DNA of 30,427 bases, taken from positions 1 to 30,427 of the forward strand of contig DATMNI010000110.1 in the NCBI GenBank assembly GCA_035570275.1. Reading direction: 5' to 3'. The notes under the pieces were generated by a model, which did not search any database, was not told where the DNA came from, and saw only the letters and a list, made by a program, of their open reading frames with translations. Source of the DNA: DATMNI01 sp035570275. GTDB lineage: Bacteria > Acidobacteriota > Terriglobia > Bryobacterales > Bryobacteraceae. A program made the position numbers and the translations under genes. Of this stretch, positions 30,291 through 30,427 are shown one piece after another (within the stretch, counting starts at the first letter, position 1; each line of letters starts with the position of its first letter).

Positions 30291-30427
30291 ATGGAAGGCT
30301 CCCCTCGTGACGACCTGCGAAAGCAGCTAGAAGAGCGTGAGGCCGAGGTCGTTGACCTGCATGATCGCTTGGAACAAGCTCAGCGGGAGAATGATCGGCT
30401 GCGCCAGGAGAACGAACAACTGCGCCA
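30291..30427 (+). CDS. Coiled-coil protein, start only (cut by window edge)
   Basis: An open frame from ATG 30291 to the right edge, 45 complete codons, with no stop. The sequence begins MEGSPRDDLRKQLEEREAEV and continues as a charged heptad coiled coil (DRLEQAQRENDRLRQENEQLR). A weak GAAAG lies 5 bp upstream. Such leucine-zipper N-termini are found in IS66-type transposases and in many other proteins, so the function cannot be named. No terminal inverted repeat of an insertion sequence was recognised upstream. Confidence 0.55.
   Translation, partial: MEGSPRDDLRKQLEEREAEVVDLHDRLEQAQRENDRLRQENEQLR

Noticed and set aside
1..30427. CRISPR array, tRNA or rRNA genes
   Set aside because: No regularly spaced direct repeats with unique spacers, no clover-leaf candidates and no rRNA-like stretches were noticed; the short tandem repeats present have no spacers. 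This was a reading by eye, not a covariance search.
30291..30427. Calling the right-edge gene an IS66 transposase
   Set aside because: Only a 45-residue coiled coil is visible, no terminal repeats were recognised and the catalytic region is outside the window.

Overview
The window is GC-rich chromosomal DNA that looks acidobacterial, most likely close to Candidatus Solibacter or Bryobacter. Reasons: a very large TonB-dependent receptor with an N-terminal carboxypeptidase-regulatory-like domain, a VWFA-related acidobacterial surface protein, a Ser/Thr kinase and PP2C phosphatase pair, KdpD/KdpE-like two-component pairs without a potassium pump, and several kinds of interspersed palindromic repeat. 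The taxonomic call is inference from gene content; no rRNA gene is present.

Layout. 1-634: no gene recognised; a cluster of three related palindromes (413-515). 635-4078 (+): TonB-dependent receptor. 4176-5963 (-): PP2C phosphatase, then a membrane-anchored Ser/Thr kinase. 6070-9212 (-): outer-membrane porin, then an amino-acid (APC) permease; three 21-bp tandem repeats sit just before the permease. 9457-12765 (+): nitrogen cluster of a 59-residue two-helix membrane protein, a divergent ammonium transporter, a four-helix SMR-like protein and type I glutamine synthetase. 12868-17686 (+): a stand-alone KdpE-type winged-helix protein, a porin with a carboxypeptidase-regulatory N-terminus, and a KdpD-like kinase/KdpE-like regulator pair. 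17823-23476 (+): CzcB-CzcA-CzcC-like RND metal efflux operon. 23561-25005 (+): KDPG/KHG aldolase and an exported DUF4097-like protein. 25036-25449 (-): small HTH protein. 25613-27827 (-): second KdpD/KdpE-like pair. 27987-28955 (+): second Ser/Thr kinase, a close paralogue of the first. 29061-30011 (-): VWA-domain secreted protein. 30291 to the right edge: start of a coiled-coil protein.

The most striking observation is a shared 20-bp promoter element, consensus CTTYATGCCTTTTTCAYGSC. It occurs upstream of six transcription units in the right half of the window: the orphan winged-helix gene, the porin/KdpDE operon, the RND efflux operon, the second kinase/regulator operon, the second Ser/Thr kinase and the VWA gene. 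In all six cases it has the same orientation relative to the gene. It contains two half-sites (TTCAYG type) 11 bp apart, as expected for tandem binding by an OmpR/PhoB/KdpE-family winged helix. A possible -10 hexamer begins exactly 10 bp after the second half-site each time, which is the geometry of class II Pho-box promoters. The element also resembles, from memory, the T-rich KdpE operator of E. coli kdpFABC. I propose a KdpE-like local regulon that has been detached from potassium transport and now links porin, metal efflux, Ser/Thr kinase signalling and a surface VWA protein. I did not find the element in the intergenic regions of the left half (1-12.7 kb).
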